Below, piece by piece: positions 1 to 7,563 of a stretch of 12,207 nt of DNA; positions within the stretch are counted from its first letter, which is position 1, and each line of letters begins with the position of its first letter. Location of the stretch: positions 1-12,207 of the forward strand of contig JADFRO010000050.1 of assembly GCA_022561255.1 (NCBI GenBank). The letters are read 5' to 3'. Origin of the DNA: Planctomycetota bacterium. Its GTDB lineage: Bacteria > Planctomycetota > Phycisphaerae > UBA1845. The position numbers were made by a program, and so were the translations under genes. The notes under the pieces were generated by a model. It worked only from the letters and a program-made list of their open reading frames with translations, had not been told where the DNA came from and searched no databases.

Positions 1-7
1 GTACACC

Positions 8-148
8 ATGAACCCCGTTAGGGCATACGTGTACTGGTTCAGTAAGACGTACCTTGGCGGGCCACCAGTACGGCCTGTCCACGACCCGGCACGTATCACG
101 TGTCACCGCATACAGCCCAGCTACTCTCACTGCTGGTGCCGGAGGTAA
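8..148 (+). CDS. Small hypothetical ORF 1 of the left-edge array (46 aa)
   Basis: This short ATG-initiated frame starts 'MNPVRAYVYW' and ends '...SHCWCRR'. I do not recognise it. It is rich in Tyr, Trp and Pro, with three Cys, two of them in the last five residues (CWC). The window edge hides its upstream region, so its start cannot be confirmed and it may be the tail of a longer gene. Its last codons contain the GGAGG that forms the ribosome binding site of the next ORF. This suggests a compact, translationally coupled array of the kind common in phage genomes. The call rests only on that packing; a chance ORF is possible. Confidence 0.3.
   Translation: MNPVRAYVYWFSKTYLGGPPVRPVHDPARITCHRIQPSYSHCWCRR
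141..145 (+). promoter_or_regulatory. Shine-Dalgarno GGAGG for ORF 2
   Basis: GGAGG lies 7 bases before the ATG at 153 and overlaps the last codons of ORF 1. It decides the start of ORF 2 against the upstream non-ATG start at 54, which would prepend 33 residues with no such signal. Confidence 0.45.
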
Positions 149-152
149 TAGA

Positions 153-296
153 ATGCACCTACGACGTATACAGGGCAGACTTTGGCCATCGCAGGACTTG
201 CGGTATGTGGGGTGGTATAGGGCCATCCACTACACCATTACCGGTGACGTTGTGAGGTACTGGATACCCCATATCACCCGGGAGTTGCCGTGGTAG
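153..296 (+). CDS. Small hypothetical ORF 2 of the left-edge array (47 aa)
   Basis: A short basic and aromatic-rich protein beginning 'MHLRRIQGRLWPSQ' and ending 'YWIPHITRELPW'. The ATG at 153 is chosen because GGAGG sits 7 bases upstream. The frame is open from about 54, but that extension has no SD. No domain is recognised, and there is no signal peptide or clear membrane segment. The stop TAG is followed directly by an ATG (TAGATG, 294-299) that opens ORF 3. Function unknown. Tight spacing and the strong SD are the reasons for calling it a gene. Confidence 0.4.
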   Translation: MHLRRIQGRLWPSQDLRYVGWYRAIHYTITGDVVRYWIPHITRELPW

Positions 297-392
297 ATGA
301 CCCTAAAGGCTCACGAAAATGAGCCACTTGGTACTTGTGGCCTACACCACAACCCCCATACTGGATACCTCACCCACAGGAGGCCAACATGA
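297..392 (+). CDS. Very small ORF 3, overlapping ORF 4 by ATGA (31 aa)
   Basis: Starts 'MTLKAHENEPLG' immediately after the ORF 2 stop codon and ends in TGA that overlaps the ATG of ORF 4 as ATGA (389-392). That overlap is the classic arrangement for translational coupling. Its own SD is weak (GGGAG about 12 bases upstream). It may be a real micro-protein or only a short translated leader feeding ribosomes into ORF 4. An alternative ATG at 319 opens a different 42-codon frame ending at 447; I find that less likely because it would overlap ORF 4 by about 60 bases. No homologue recognised. Confidence 0.25.
   Translation: MTLKAHENEPLGTCGLHHNPHTGYLTHRRPT
378..383 (+). promoter_or_regulatory. Perfect Shine-Dalgarno AGGAGG for ORF 4
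   Basis: AGGAGG with 5 bases to the ATG at 389, inside the 3' end of ORF 3. It fixes the ORF 4 start at 389 rather than the in-frame TTG at 335. Confidence 0.55.
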
Positions 393-916
393 TCGTAGGC
401 AGCAACTATTACGGGTTCACTCTCATCACCGACACCGAGACAGGTGAGGTAGCACCCTTCGGACCCAGTGGACACAAGCTGGCATATATGGGTTGGCTAC
501 CGAGTCGCAAAGCGGCCATCTACCAGATCAACTACCAGTACCGGGAGTACGTATCCCGGGTACCGATCATCGACAACGACCGACGCGGGATCCTGGTGAA
601 CCAAACCCGAACCCTTATGGTGGTTGACCTCGGTACTGCTGAGACGAAGATCCAGACAGCCGCCGATGCGCTCGACAGGCTGACTCGTGCTGGGCGATTC
701 CTCTGGACGTTCACCACGTCGCTGGCTGCGCCGCCCAAGCGCCTTGACGGCATCATATCAGGTTTTTGCTCGAATAACAAAGCAACTCGCCCATGTCAGA
801 AGTTGTCCAAGGGTCAGCGAACAACCCAGTCACAGGCAGGTTATCGGGTCAAAGGCGAGCCAAGATCAATCCGCAAAACTGAAGGCAAGACGCCTGATGG
901 GTCGCCGGCACCGTAG
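389..916 (+). CDS. Hypothetical protein, left-edge array ORF 4 (175 aa)
   Basis: Starts 'MIVGSNYYGFTLITDTETGE' behind a perfect AGGAGG. Residues 1-110 look like a genuine folded soluble protein: a strand-rich N-terminus (YYGFTLITDTETGEVAPFG) and then an amphipathic helix around residues 84-105 (AETKIQTAADALDRLTRAGR). There is no signal peptide or membrane segment. I do not recognise a family. From about residue 115 the protein changes character to a Lys/Arg/Gln/Ser-rich tail with low complexity. That may be a natural disordered basic tail, or read-through across a junction between foreign DNA and the host chromosome. The opposite-strand frame at 532-780 is regarded as a shadow. Function unknown; a phage origin is inferred from the packing only. 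Confidence 0.45.
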   Translation: MIVGSNYYGFTLITDTETGEVAPFGPSGHKLAYMGWLPSRKAAIYQINYQYREYVSRVPIIDNDRRGILVNQTRTLMVVDLGTAETKIQTAADALDRLTRAGRFLWTFTTSLAAPPKRLDGIISGFCSNNKATRPCQKLSKGQRTTQSQAGYRVKGEPRSIRKTEGKTPDGSPAP

Positions 917-1016
917 CGATCAAGGTGGTCGGGACTTCTCCCTAAACGTTCTGCCGCAGCTCTGTTCAGGCTTACCCGTCGAATGACGTGTGACAGAGCA
1001 GAAGGCGACCGGGCGA
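917..1016. other. Short spacer between left-edge array and tolC-like gene
   Basis: This is the space between two convergent genes. I see no strong hairpin followed by a T-run, so no terminator is called, and I see no RNA gene. Any boundary between the phage-like left edge and the chromosomal part probably falls in about 740-1016, judged by loss of protein-like character in ORF 4. Confidence 0.3.
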
Positions 1017-2864
1017 CTACGGACCAACCGGGACATCGGCGGGGTTCCCGGCGCTGCTTGGGGAGCCCAGCCACTGTCCGTCATCCGTCACGCGAAGCGT
1101 GCCCGTATCACGACGAAACTCGAGGATTGCACTGCGGTAGCTGGAGATTGCGCTGGCGAGGCCGTTCCTTGCGTCGAGCAGCGCCTCCTCGGCGTCGACA
1201 ACGTCACGGTTACTGATTTGACCGAGGTCGAACTGGGCACGCGCTGCCTCTAGCCGCAGCTCGTTCTCTTCGACCTGTGTCTCCTGAATGGCGCGCAGTT
1301 TTTGCTGTACGGTGATTCGGCGTAGCGCACGTCGAACGTCGGCGCGCACGACATCCACCGTGCGATCATGATCGCGCTCCGCCCGGCGCGTCCGCACCAG
1401 CGAGGCCCGGTAGGCGTTGCGTTCCGTTTTCCGGTCGTCGATGCGCAACCCCAACGTGGCCCGCCACGTCGTACGCTCCAGGTTGTAGCGGGCGGAGTTG
1501 AGACGGTCCGGATCGGTATCGATCGTAATGCTTCCGTTGGCATCGAGATCCGGTAAGATGGCGTTGCGGGCGATGTGGACACCGCGTCGGGCGTCGTCGA
1601 CCCGATCCGCACTGTTGAGTAGATCAAGGCGAAAGCTAAGCGCTACGTCGACCGCCTCGTCGGGTGACACCTCAGCCAGCAGATCGTCCAGGGCCCGCGC
1701 ATCCTCGTCCAGATCCTGGTCCATCACATCGAGCAACGAATCCACGGGCATGCCCAGCGAAATCTTGAAACGGTCCAGTGCCGACTCATACCGCTCCTTG
1801 GCGCCGACCAGTGCCGACTCGGACCGACGCAAGCTCGACTTGGCCCGCGACACATCGAATATGGTCCGACTCTGCCCTACCCGACTGATGAAATCCTGCT
1901 TCACTACGTCGATACGTAGGCCGACGTAGCCTATGTAGGTGTTCTTGATCTGGGAGCGGCGCTGCTGAAGCGCAAAGTATTCACCGGCTACGTCGACCAG
2001 AAACGCGCGGCGGAACCGTTCGTAGGTCCGAACGGCGTAGATCAGCTCGCGCTCAGCTACGTATCGGGATTCATAGGCGACCCGCCCGGCACCTCGAAAC
2101 AGGGGTATGTTGGCCTCCAGGATCACGTTACCCGACTCCCCCGATGTCGTATGGACACCCAGATCGCGCATCAAGCTGCTGACCACCCGAGCTGTAACCT
2201 CGCCGCCGTAGGGAAGCCGTTGCGTCAGCGCGAAATCGCTCACCGCCGTCATGGCCCGATCAAAATCGCGCACCTGACCGAAATCGGCGAACTCACCGCG
2301 GACGGAGGCGACAAACTGCGGCGTCCACAGGTGACGCTCCAACGTCAAGTCGAGGGCTGCGAGGTAGAGCGCCTCCTTGGCGTCCTGCAGCTCACGCGCA
2401 TGGCGCGCGGCGTAGGAGAGCGCATCGCTCAAGCCAAGGATCGTCAACTCGTCGCGCTGCTGAGGCGTGAAGATGCTCTCGGAAAGCTCCGTTTCGTCGA
2501 CGGCAGCGGACTCGGCGGTCGGTTGCCCATCCCCGGCCCAGTCAGCCTCAGGAGCGGGAGGCGACGCTTCCTGCGGAGGTGACTGCCCACCCGACTGCGG
2601 GGTGCGCTTCGCTCGGAACGCTTCGGGAAGCTCAGGCTCGACGGGCCTGGGGTTGAAACTGTACATGTCGCCCGAGCGCGGCACCTGCCCGGACTCCCGC
2701 CCAAGCCGCACGTCCGAGGTCGAACCCAGCGCAGCCTGCTGCCGTTCTGCGAGGATGCGATAGACTTCGCGGTCGGTTCGCTCGATCAACGTCGAGCGGC
2801 AGCCGATCAAGATCGCGCCCAACAGGAGCGGCGACACAAGCGATTGCGTGATTCTCGATACCAT
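1017..2864 (-). CDS. TolC-family outer-membrane efflux lipoprotein
   Basis: Probable outer-membrane channel of a tripartite efflux or type I secretion system. The frame can begin at a TTG at 2882, but the ATG at 2864 gives a clean lipoprotein signal peptide: 'MVSRITQSLVS', then a hydrophobic core, then lipobox L-I-G-C with the acylated Cys at residue 22. After a short 'DREVYRIL' segment comes a low-complexity Pro/Ser/Glu spacer (about residues 75-130). A long alpha/beta-barrel region with two OEP-type repeats follows, opening with 'LTILGLSDALSYAARHA', the typical TolC N-terminal helix. Long heptad-like helices follow (for example around 'YRASLVRTRRAERDHDRTVD'). At 615 aa it is longer than E. 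coli TolC because of the spacer. No periplasmic adaptor or inner-membrane pump gene is next to it, which is unusual but not rare for OEP genes. The family call is secure; the transported substrate is unknown. Confidence 0.85.
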   Translation of the reverse strand: MVSRITQSLVSPLLLGAILIGCRSTLIERTDREVYRILAERQQAALGSTSDVRLGRESGQVPRSGDMYSFNPRPVEPELPEAFRAKRTPQSGGQSPPQEASPPAPEADWAGDGQPTAESAAVDETELSESIFTPQQRDELTILGLSDALSYAARHARELQDAKEALYLAALDLTLERHLWTPQFVASVRGEFADFGQVRDFDRAMTAVSDFALTQRLPYGGEVTARVVSSLMRDLGVHTTSGESGNVILEANIPLFRGAGRVAYESRYVAERELIYAVRTYERFRRAFLVDVAGEYFALQQRRSQIKNTYIGYVGLRIDVVKQDFISRVGQSRTIFDVSRAKSSLRRSESALVGAKERYESALDRFKISLGMPVDSLLDVMDQDLDEDARALDDLLAEVSPDEAVDVALSFRLDLLNSADRVDDARRGVHIARNAILPDLDANGSITIDTDPDRLNSARYNLERTTWRATLGLRIDDRKTERNAYRASLVRTRRAERDHDRTVDVVRADVRRALRRITVQQKLRAIQETQVEENELRLEAARAQFDLGQISNRDVVDAEEALLDARNGLASAISSYRSAILEFRRDTGTLRVTDDGQWLGSPSSAGNPADVPVGP

Positions 2865-2904
2865 CCAACAAACTCGCTGCAAGGCTACACGGGCGGAACG
2901 CGCA

Positions 2905-2934
2905 GGAATACCACCAAGTCGAGTACGCCGTCAA
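2905..2934 (-). promoter_or_regulatory. Candidate promoter for the tolC-like gene
   Basis: On the minus strand TTGACG (2934-2929) is followed after 18 bases by TATTCC (2910-2905), about 40 bases before the ATG at 2864. The -35 match is good and the -10 match poor. The whole divergent spacer 2865-3101 otherwise shows only a lone TTGACA on the plus strand at 2962-2967 without a convincing -10. Confidence 0.25.
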
Positions 2935-3101
2935 CGCATCTACCTATCTCGCCGACCTGTTTTGACAAATCGGCACAACCGCACGCTCGAAATGCCGCAA
3001 AGAAGTGTAACCGACGTGTCACGACCGGATGAGGGCGGCCATCGGCGCTGGGTCCGGACCATCATGGTTGGCGAAGGCCGGCGCCGGTAGAATGCTCAGC
3101 A

Positions 3102-4382
3102 GTGGAAACGCCGCTGAAAACTCGAACAGGCCACACCGTCTGGCGTATTGACCCGTCGTGGAGGGAGCGCGTGATCGGATCGGAAGCTCCGGACTGGTTT
3201 GAACTTGGGAAGGATCCCCGGGCGACTTGCGTCAAGTGTGGCTTCCAAAGACGAATGTGGCGTGTTGAGTTCGACGAGAAACTCATCTACGCCAAGGTCG
3301 CACGCTCCACGCGGGGCTTAGGTGCGTGGTTGTCCACTTACCTGGGGCTATCAGCCGGACAACGCGAGTGGCGGACCTCACGCCGAGCGGAATCACGCGG
3401 CGTCGCCGTCGCTCACTGCATCGCGATCGGCATCGACCGCAGCGCAGGGCGGAGAACGGCGCTGCTCTCGGAGGGAATCGAGAGAGCCGTGCCTCTGGCC
3501 GACGCGTGGAAGAATCGATGGACCCACGGCGGACGCCACGAGTCCAATGCTGTCATCGAGGCGGTCGCTCGTCTGTTCGTCCGCGCACACGAGTCCGGCT
3601 TCGTTCACCGCGACGGCCATCCCAACAACATCATTGTGCACCGAACCGCGTCGGGCGAGAAGGGGGCCACGTTCATCGACGTCGCTCTCGCATCGATCAC
3701 CAAGGGCCCTGCACCTTACACAGCGATCGTGCGCTCGCTCGCACAGCTGGATCACGCGTTCACGCACCGGGCGACGCGTGCCCAGCGGCTACGCTTCCTG
3801 CGGCGGTACCTGGAGCTGCTGGGCGTCCCGAACTCGCGACGTGAGGAGCGGTGGCTGGAACACCGCATCGTACCCGCGATCGACGACGCCCGAAGCGTCC
3901 ACGCAGCGCGCCTCGCTCGCCGGCGCGATCGTCGAATCTTTCGTGACGGTAAATACTTCGCAAGATTGTCGCTAAGCGGTGGATGGCAGGCACAAGTCGC
4001 GTTACGGCTAGGTCGGCGCCACGTTTTCCCGGAGACGCAGATTCCGGATCGTACGCAAAAGGATTGGTCGCAAATCCTTGAGCCGGCCCTTTCAGCCTGG
4101 CAGTACGACCGGGCGGCAACGATTGGAGCCGATTCGGAGCGTCTTAAGATCCGCATCGACATCCCCGGTGGGCTGTTGGCACGTCTCGCCTGGACCATGA
4201 ACGGTTCTCCACTCCGTCGCCTCTTTGTTCGGTGTCACCGTCTCCGCCATCGCGATCTTGCCGCACCGCCGGCGCTGGGGTACCTACAGCACCGGACGGC
4301 TAGGGGACTGATCGACGCCGCCGGCCTCGTGTATGCCCACGACAACGCCACAAAGGTCTCCTCAGCCCGTCCGGTGCGGTAG
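3102..4382 (+). CDS. WaaP/InaA-like lipopolysaccharide kinase family protein, with degenerate second unit
   Basis: Probable small-molecule kinase of the protein-kinase fold that phosphorylates envelope sugars (Kdo/heptose) or a related substrate at the cytoplasmic face. The start is GTG at 3102; the nearby ATG at 3092 is out of frame. Catalytic elements appear in order: beta-3 Lys65 in 'IYAKVAR'; a likely helix-C Glu (89 or 97); hinge around 'LLSEGIERAVPL'; catalytic loop His169-Arg170-Asp171 with Asn176 ('HRDGHPNNIIV'); and the DFG-equivalent Asp193 ('FIDVALA'). These all seem intact. Residues from about 275 start again with kinase N-lobe-like text ('DGKYFARLSLSGGW') and 'RLRHRDLAAPPALGYL', which resembles the stretch leading to the hinge in this family, but the protein stops before any second catalytic loop. 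A Cys pair (C43, C46) near the N-terminus is of unknown use. It is divergent from the tolC-like gene. The family is fairly sure; the substrate is not. Confidence 0.7.
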   Translation: METPLKTRTGHTVWRIDPSWRERVIGSEAPDWFELGKDPRATCVKCGFQRRMWRVEFDEKLIYAKVARSTRGLGAWLSTYLGLSAGQREWRTSRRAESRGVAVAHCIAIGIDRSAGRRTALLSEGIERAVPLADAWKNRWTHGGRHESNAVIEAVARLFVRAHESGFVHRDGHPNNIIVHRTASGEKGATFIDVALASITKGPAPYTAIVRSLAQLDHAFTHRATRAQRLRFLRRYLELLGVPNSRREERWLEHRIVPAIDDARSVHAARLARRRDRRIFRDGKYFARLSLSGGWQAQVALRLGRRHVFPETQIPDRTQKDWSQILEPALSAWQYDRAATIGADSERLKIRIDIPGGLLARLAWTMNGSPLRRLFVRCHRLRHRDLAAPPALGYLQHRTARGLIDAAGLVYAHDNATKVSSARPVR

Positions 4383-4395
4383 TTCACGCTCTAAC

Positions 4396-4424
4396 TTGAC
4401 AGGAAAGTTGCTGGTTTCAACAAT
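4396..4424 (+). promoter_or_regulatory. Candidate sigma-70-type promoter for the protease gene
   Basis: A perfect TTGACA (4396-4401), exactly 17 bases, then AACAAT (4419-4424, four of six matches to TATAAT). It lies just after the kinase stop codon and points at the protease. It would leave a leader of about 235 bases. The region 4383-4665 otherwise holds no ORF with a good start; it is GC-rich and I see no known riboswitch. Confidence 0.4.
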
Positions 4425-4665
4425 ACTCAACGATGCGTGGGCATGTGGACTGCGCATCCGTGTAGGCCTGCCTTCGCGCCGGAGCGGTCCGTACGGCGTC
4501 CGCAGAGTTGGGTTAGCCCGGCCGGACAGCCTCCTACGCCGCGAAGCACCCTGTTAGACGTTCCGCACGCATGGACACCACGCCGGCGGGAACACGCTGG
4601 GCGCGATGGTTGGTGGTTTGAGCCCGCGCCGTCGAGTTACAAGCGAAGTGAAAGGTGGAGGTTGG

Positions 4666-7536
4666 ATGATGTTGCAGCGTATGTTGAACCGTAGCGGTCG
4701 CTCGATGTTCCTAACGACCGCTGTGCTGCTGGCCGTGACCTGTCCAACCGCTTCCCTCGCGAGCGATGTCTCCTACGTGATGCCCGACGGGAAGAAGTTC
4801 CGGCTGACGCGATCGACAACCGAGTACGGCCTGCTGTTCCGCAGTGGAGAGGAAGCAACCGCATGCACCAAGCGGTTTGTCGCCCAGGGACTCGGCAGGG
4901 TCCAGCCGTTCGAGCTGCGACCCGAGACCCCGGTCAGACTCTTCAAGGTGCCGCAGGTTTCCGACGCGCTTCGAGCCGCGCTGCTGGCGGATCCTGCGCT
5001 ACTGGACGCACGACCCATCTACCGGTTCGACGGCGAGCCGACCCCCGTGATTTCCAGCGGGACCATGGTGGTGAAGCTTCGCCCGGACCTGACGGATCAA
5101 GAGCGTAGAGCTCTCTGGCGTGAGTTTGACACCATCGAGGTGCGGGCGATGCGCGGACTGCACGATGTTTATGTCGTCGAGCCCGCGGGCGTAGATCAGG
5201 ACGAAGTCGCGCGAGCGGAGCAACTCGCAGCCGACGACCGTACACTCTGGTCAACGCCGAACTTCAGGCGCGCCATGCGAACGCTTCAGAGCGCACCGTC
5301 CGACGAATTCTTCCATCTGCAATGGCACCTGAACAATACGGGTCAAACGGGCGGCACCGACGACGCCGACATCGACGCGCTCGAGGCTTGGTCCACCTCA
5401 ACGGGCTCAGGCGTTTTGTTCGGCATGCTCGATGACTCGTGCGACGTGGACCACGAGGATCTCGCCGACAACTACATCGGAATAGGCCAGGACGTCGCGC
5501 TATCGTTTTTTGAGGAGGGATACGAGGATCCTCGCCCCAAGGTCTCCAACGACGCCCACGGAACGGCCGTCATGGGTCTGGCGGTTGCGACAGCCAACTC
5601 CGTCGGTGTGCGCGGCGTTTCGTACGACGCGAAATTCACCGCGACGCGCGGCCTGTTCCAGGTCGCAACCGAAGCCGCTGTCGCCAGCGCCTACACGTTC
5701 GCGCTCGAGCAGGGCGTAGACGTACACATCAACAGTTGGGGGTTCATCGGGAGGTTTTCAACGCCGCCGATTCTCGCGGACGCGATCGAAACGGCGTTCC
5801 GTGAGGGACGCGACCCGGACGGTCCGGGCGGAATCGCGCCGCGGGGAATGGTCATCGTCTTTGCCGCGGGGAACGGCGACGCTGAGAATGAGCTTGGGTT
5901 TAGTATATCGGGTCTCTCAGGTGTGATCGAAGTCGGAGCAACGACGTTCAACGATCTTCGCGCGGGCTTCAGCAACTTCGGCAACCAACTCAGCGTCATG
6001 GCACCCGGTGGCGGGGATCCGACCTTCGGCATCACGACCACCGACGTGGAAGACGGCGTTGACAATGTCGCCCAGGGGTACAACGAAGGTGGAATGGCCG
6101 TGGACCCGAACACGGGCCGCGACTTGGGCCTCGTCGACATCGATCTCGACGGCGGATACACGGGCTTTTTCGGTGGGACCTCGGCCGCGTGTCCCATCGT
6201 AGCCGGTGTCGCAGGATTGATTCTTTCCGCCAATCCGGAACTTACTGCCACAGACGTTCGCATCATCCTCGAACACACCACCGACAAGATCAATCCGGTC
6301 CAAGCGCAATACGGCGGGGTCACGAGTCGCAGCTTCAAGTATGGCTATGGCCGGGTAAACGCCAACAAGGCCGTGCTGGCGGCGGTCGACGCGGTGAGCA
6401 ACGGCGGGCTCACCTGGCCCGGCACGCCCGCCGACCTGAACATCGACACGACTGTGCTCACGTGGACCGCCGGAGCGGAGACGGATGAGTTCATCGTCGT
6501 GCAACGCAACGACGTACTCGATTTCACTCCGCAGGAAGGAAGCTGCTATTCCGCGGACCAGGAGGGCTGCAGCGGCCAAACCATCGAAGCGCTTCCGGAC
6601 GGCGCCGTCGTGTTGGACGTGGGCTGTGGGACCGACTGCGAAGCGGGTACGGATCAGAGCGTCGACTTCACCAGGCCCACCCTGGGCACGATGGTTCTGG
6701 CAGTCTATGGCCGAAACGCCACAACAGGCCGATACTCGTTCGGCGTTTCTGCCAAGGTGCAATCAACGCAGCCGCCGGCCGTGACCATCAGCGTCTCGCC
6801 GCTGGAGGGATTTTCTCCGCTCGTTGTGAACTTCGCGGGCAACGCCCTGAGCGAGCTAACCATTGATGAAAACGCGACGGAGTGGGACTTCGACATCGAC
6901 GACGACATCACCGCCGACGCTATTACGCGTAACGCGCAGAACACGTACACGGTGGACGCGGGTGTGACGAAGATCTTCGTTGCACGCTTAACCATGCGCG
7001 ACGACGAGGGCAACGCCGGATCGGCCCAGGTTGCCATTCGCGTCGACGGTCCCGCAAGGCCCGATTCCGGTGATGGGATCGGCACGAGCGACCTTAAGAT
7101 CATCGCCGGCGTGCCCGGAACGTCGGGTTCGGACAGCGATACCGGTCCGTCTCCCTTCGAGGTAATCCTCAGTCTCGACACGGCCGGCCTTACCGGAACG
7201 TTTCAGTCGGTGGTGTGGGATCTGGGAGACGGGACACGAGCCACGAGTCTCGCCGTTCCCCACACTTACATCAACGAGTCCGACACCGATCTACGTTTGA
7301 CGGTCGTCGCCACCATCACCACGGCGACATCGAGTGGCACGATCGTTTCATCCAGCGCACAGCGCGCCATCACGGTTCAGCCCGGCGTCGCGGTGGTCGA
7401 TCCGGGCGAGCCCAATCTGCCGGGAACCAGTCCGATCGGTGACGGCGGACGGGCGACGGCGTGTGGGGTCATCAGCGCGATACCCTTGCTCTTCACGCTC
7501 TTCTCACTCATGTGGCTGCGCCGACGATCGGGTTAG
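4666..7536 (+). CDS. Secreted subtilisin-like S8 protease with PKD-like domains and C-terminal sorting tail
   Basis: An exported serine protease. ATGs at 4666 and 4669 lie behind GGTGGAGG (4654-4661); spacing favours 4669 slightly. The frame continues upstream to 4606 without an SD. Numbered from 4666: signal peptide about 1-33 (hydrophobic 'MFLTTAVLLAVT', cleavage near 'SLA'); propeptide about 34-200 with 'GTMVVKLRPDLTDQERR'; then 'LQWHLNNTGQ', a common entry to S8 domains. Catalytic residues are Asp256 (in LDDS, where the family usually has DTG or DSG), His298 (HGTAVMG), oxyanion Asn403 (AAGNGD) and Ser506 (GTSAACP). A fibronectin/PKD-like stretch with four Cys (627, 635, 654, 658) follows. 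Two PKD-like units come at about 703-794 and 826-905 ('WDFDIDDD', 'WDLGDG'). The tail 'TACG' + hydrophobic segment + LRRRSG resembles CTERM protein-sorting signals. It is likely processed at the envelope. Substrate unknown. Confidence 0.9.
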   Translation: MMLQRMLNRSGRSMFLTTAVLLAVTCPTASLASDVSYVMPDGKKFRLTRSTTEYGLLFRSGEEATACTKRFVAQGLGRVQPFELRPETPVRLFKVPQVSDALRAALLADPALLDARPIYRFDGEPTPVISSGTMVVKLRPDLTDQERRALWREFDTIEVRAMRGLHDVYVVEPAGVDQDEVARAEQLAADDRTLWSTPNFRRAMRTLQSAPSDEFFHLQWHLNNTGQTGGTDDADIDALEAWSTSTGSGVLFGMLDDSCDVDHEDLADNYIGIGQDVALSFFEEGYEDPRPKVSNDAHGTAVMGLAVATANSVGVRGVSYDAKFTATRGLFQVATEAAVASAYTFALEQGVDVHINSWGFIGRFSTPPILADAIETAFREGRDPDGPGGIAPRGMVIVFAAGNGDAENELGFSISGLSGVIEVGATTFNDLRAGFSNFGNQLSVMAPGGGDPTFGITTTDVEDGVDNVAQGYNEGGMAVDPNTGRDLGLVDIDLDGGYTGFFGGTSAACPIVAGVAGLILSANPELTATDVRIILEHTTDKINPVQAQYGGVTSRSFKYGYGRVNANKAVLAAVDAVSNGGLTWPGTPADLNIDTTVLTWTAGAETDEFIVVQRNDVLDFTPQEGSCYSADQEGCSGQTIEALPDGAVVLDVGCGTDCEAGTDQSVDFTRPTLGTMVLAVYGRNATTGRYSFGVSAKVQSTQPPAVTISVSPLEGFSPLVVNFAGNALSELTIDENATEWDFDIDDDITADAITRNAQNTYTVDAGVTKIFVARLTMRDDEGNAGSAQVAIRVDGPARPDSGDGIGTSDLKIIAGVPGTSGSDSDTGPSPFEVILSLDTAGLTGTFQSVVWDLGDGTRATSLAVPHTYINESDTDLRLTVVATITTATSSGTIVSSSAQRAITVQPGVAVVDPGEPNLPGTSPIGDGGRATACGVISAIPLLFTLFSLMWLRRRSG

Positions 7537-7563
7537 CCGCGGAATATTATAGGATTGGACGTC

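Noticed and set aside
841..1074. Small minus-strand ORF after the tolC-like gene
   Set aside because: It overlaps the tolC-like gene end in another frame, with no SD and no recognisable motif.
1498..1929. Plus-strand open frame opposite the tolC-like gene
   Set aside because: Ser/Arg-rich shadow of the helical OEP repeats with no start signal.
2962..2984. TTGACA on the plus strand before the kinase gene
   Set aside because: No sequence resembling a -10 box at 16-18 bases; not called as a promoter.
5917..6762. Long minus-strand open frame (281 codons) opposite the protease
   Set aside because: It lies wholly inside the S8 catalytic region, whose plus-strand frame carries all catalytic motifs. 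The antisense product has no signature and arises from GC-rich codon bias.
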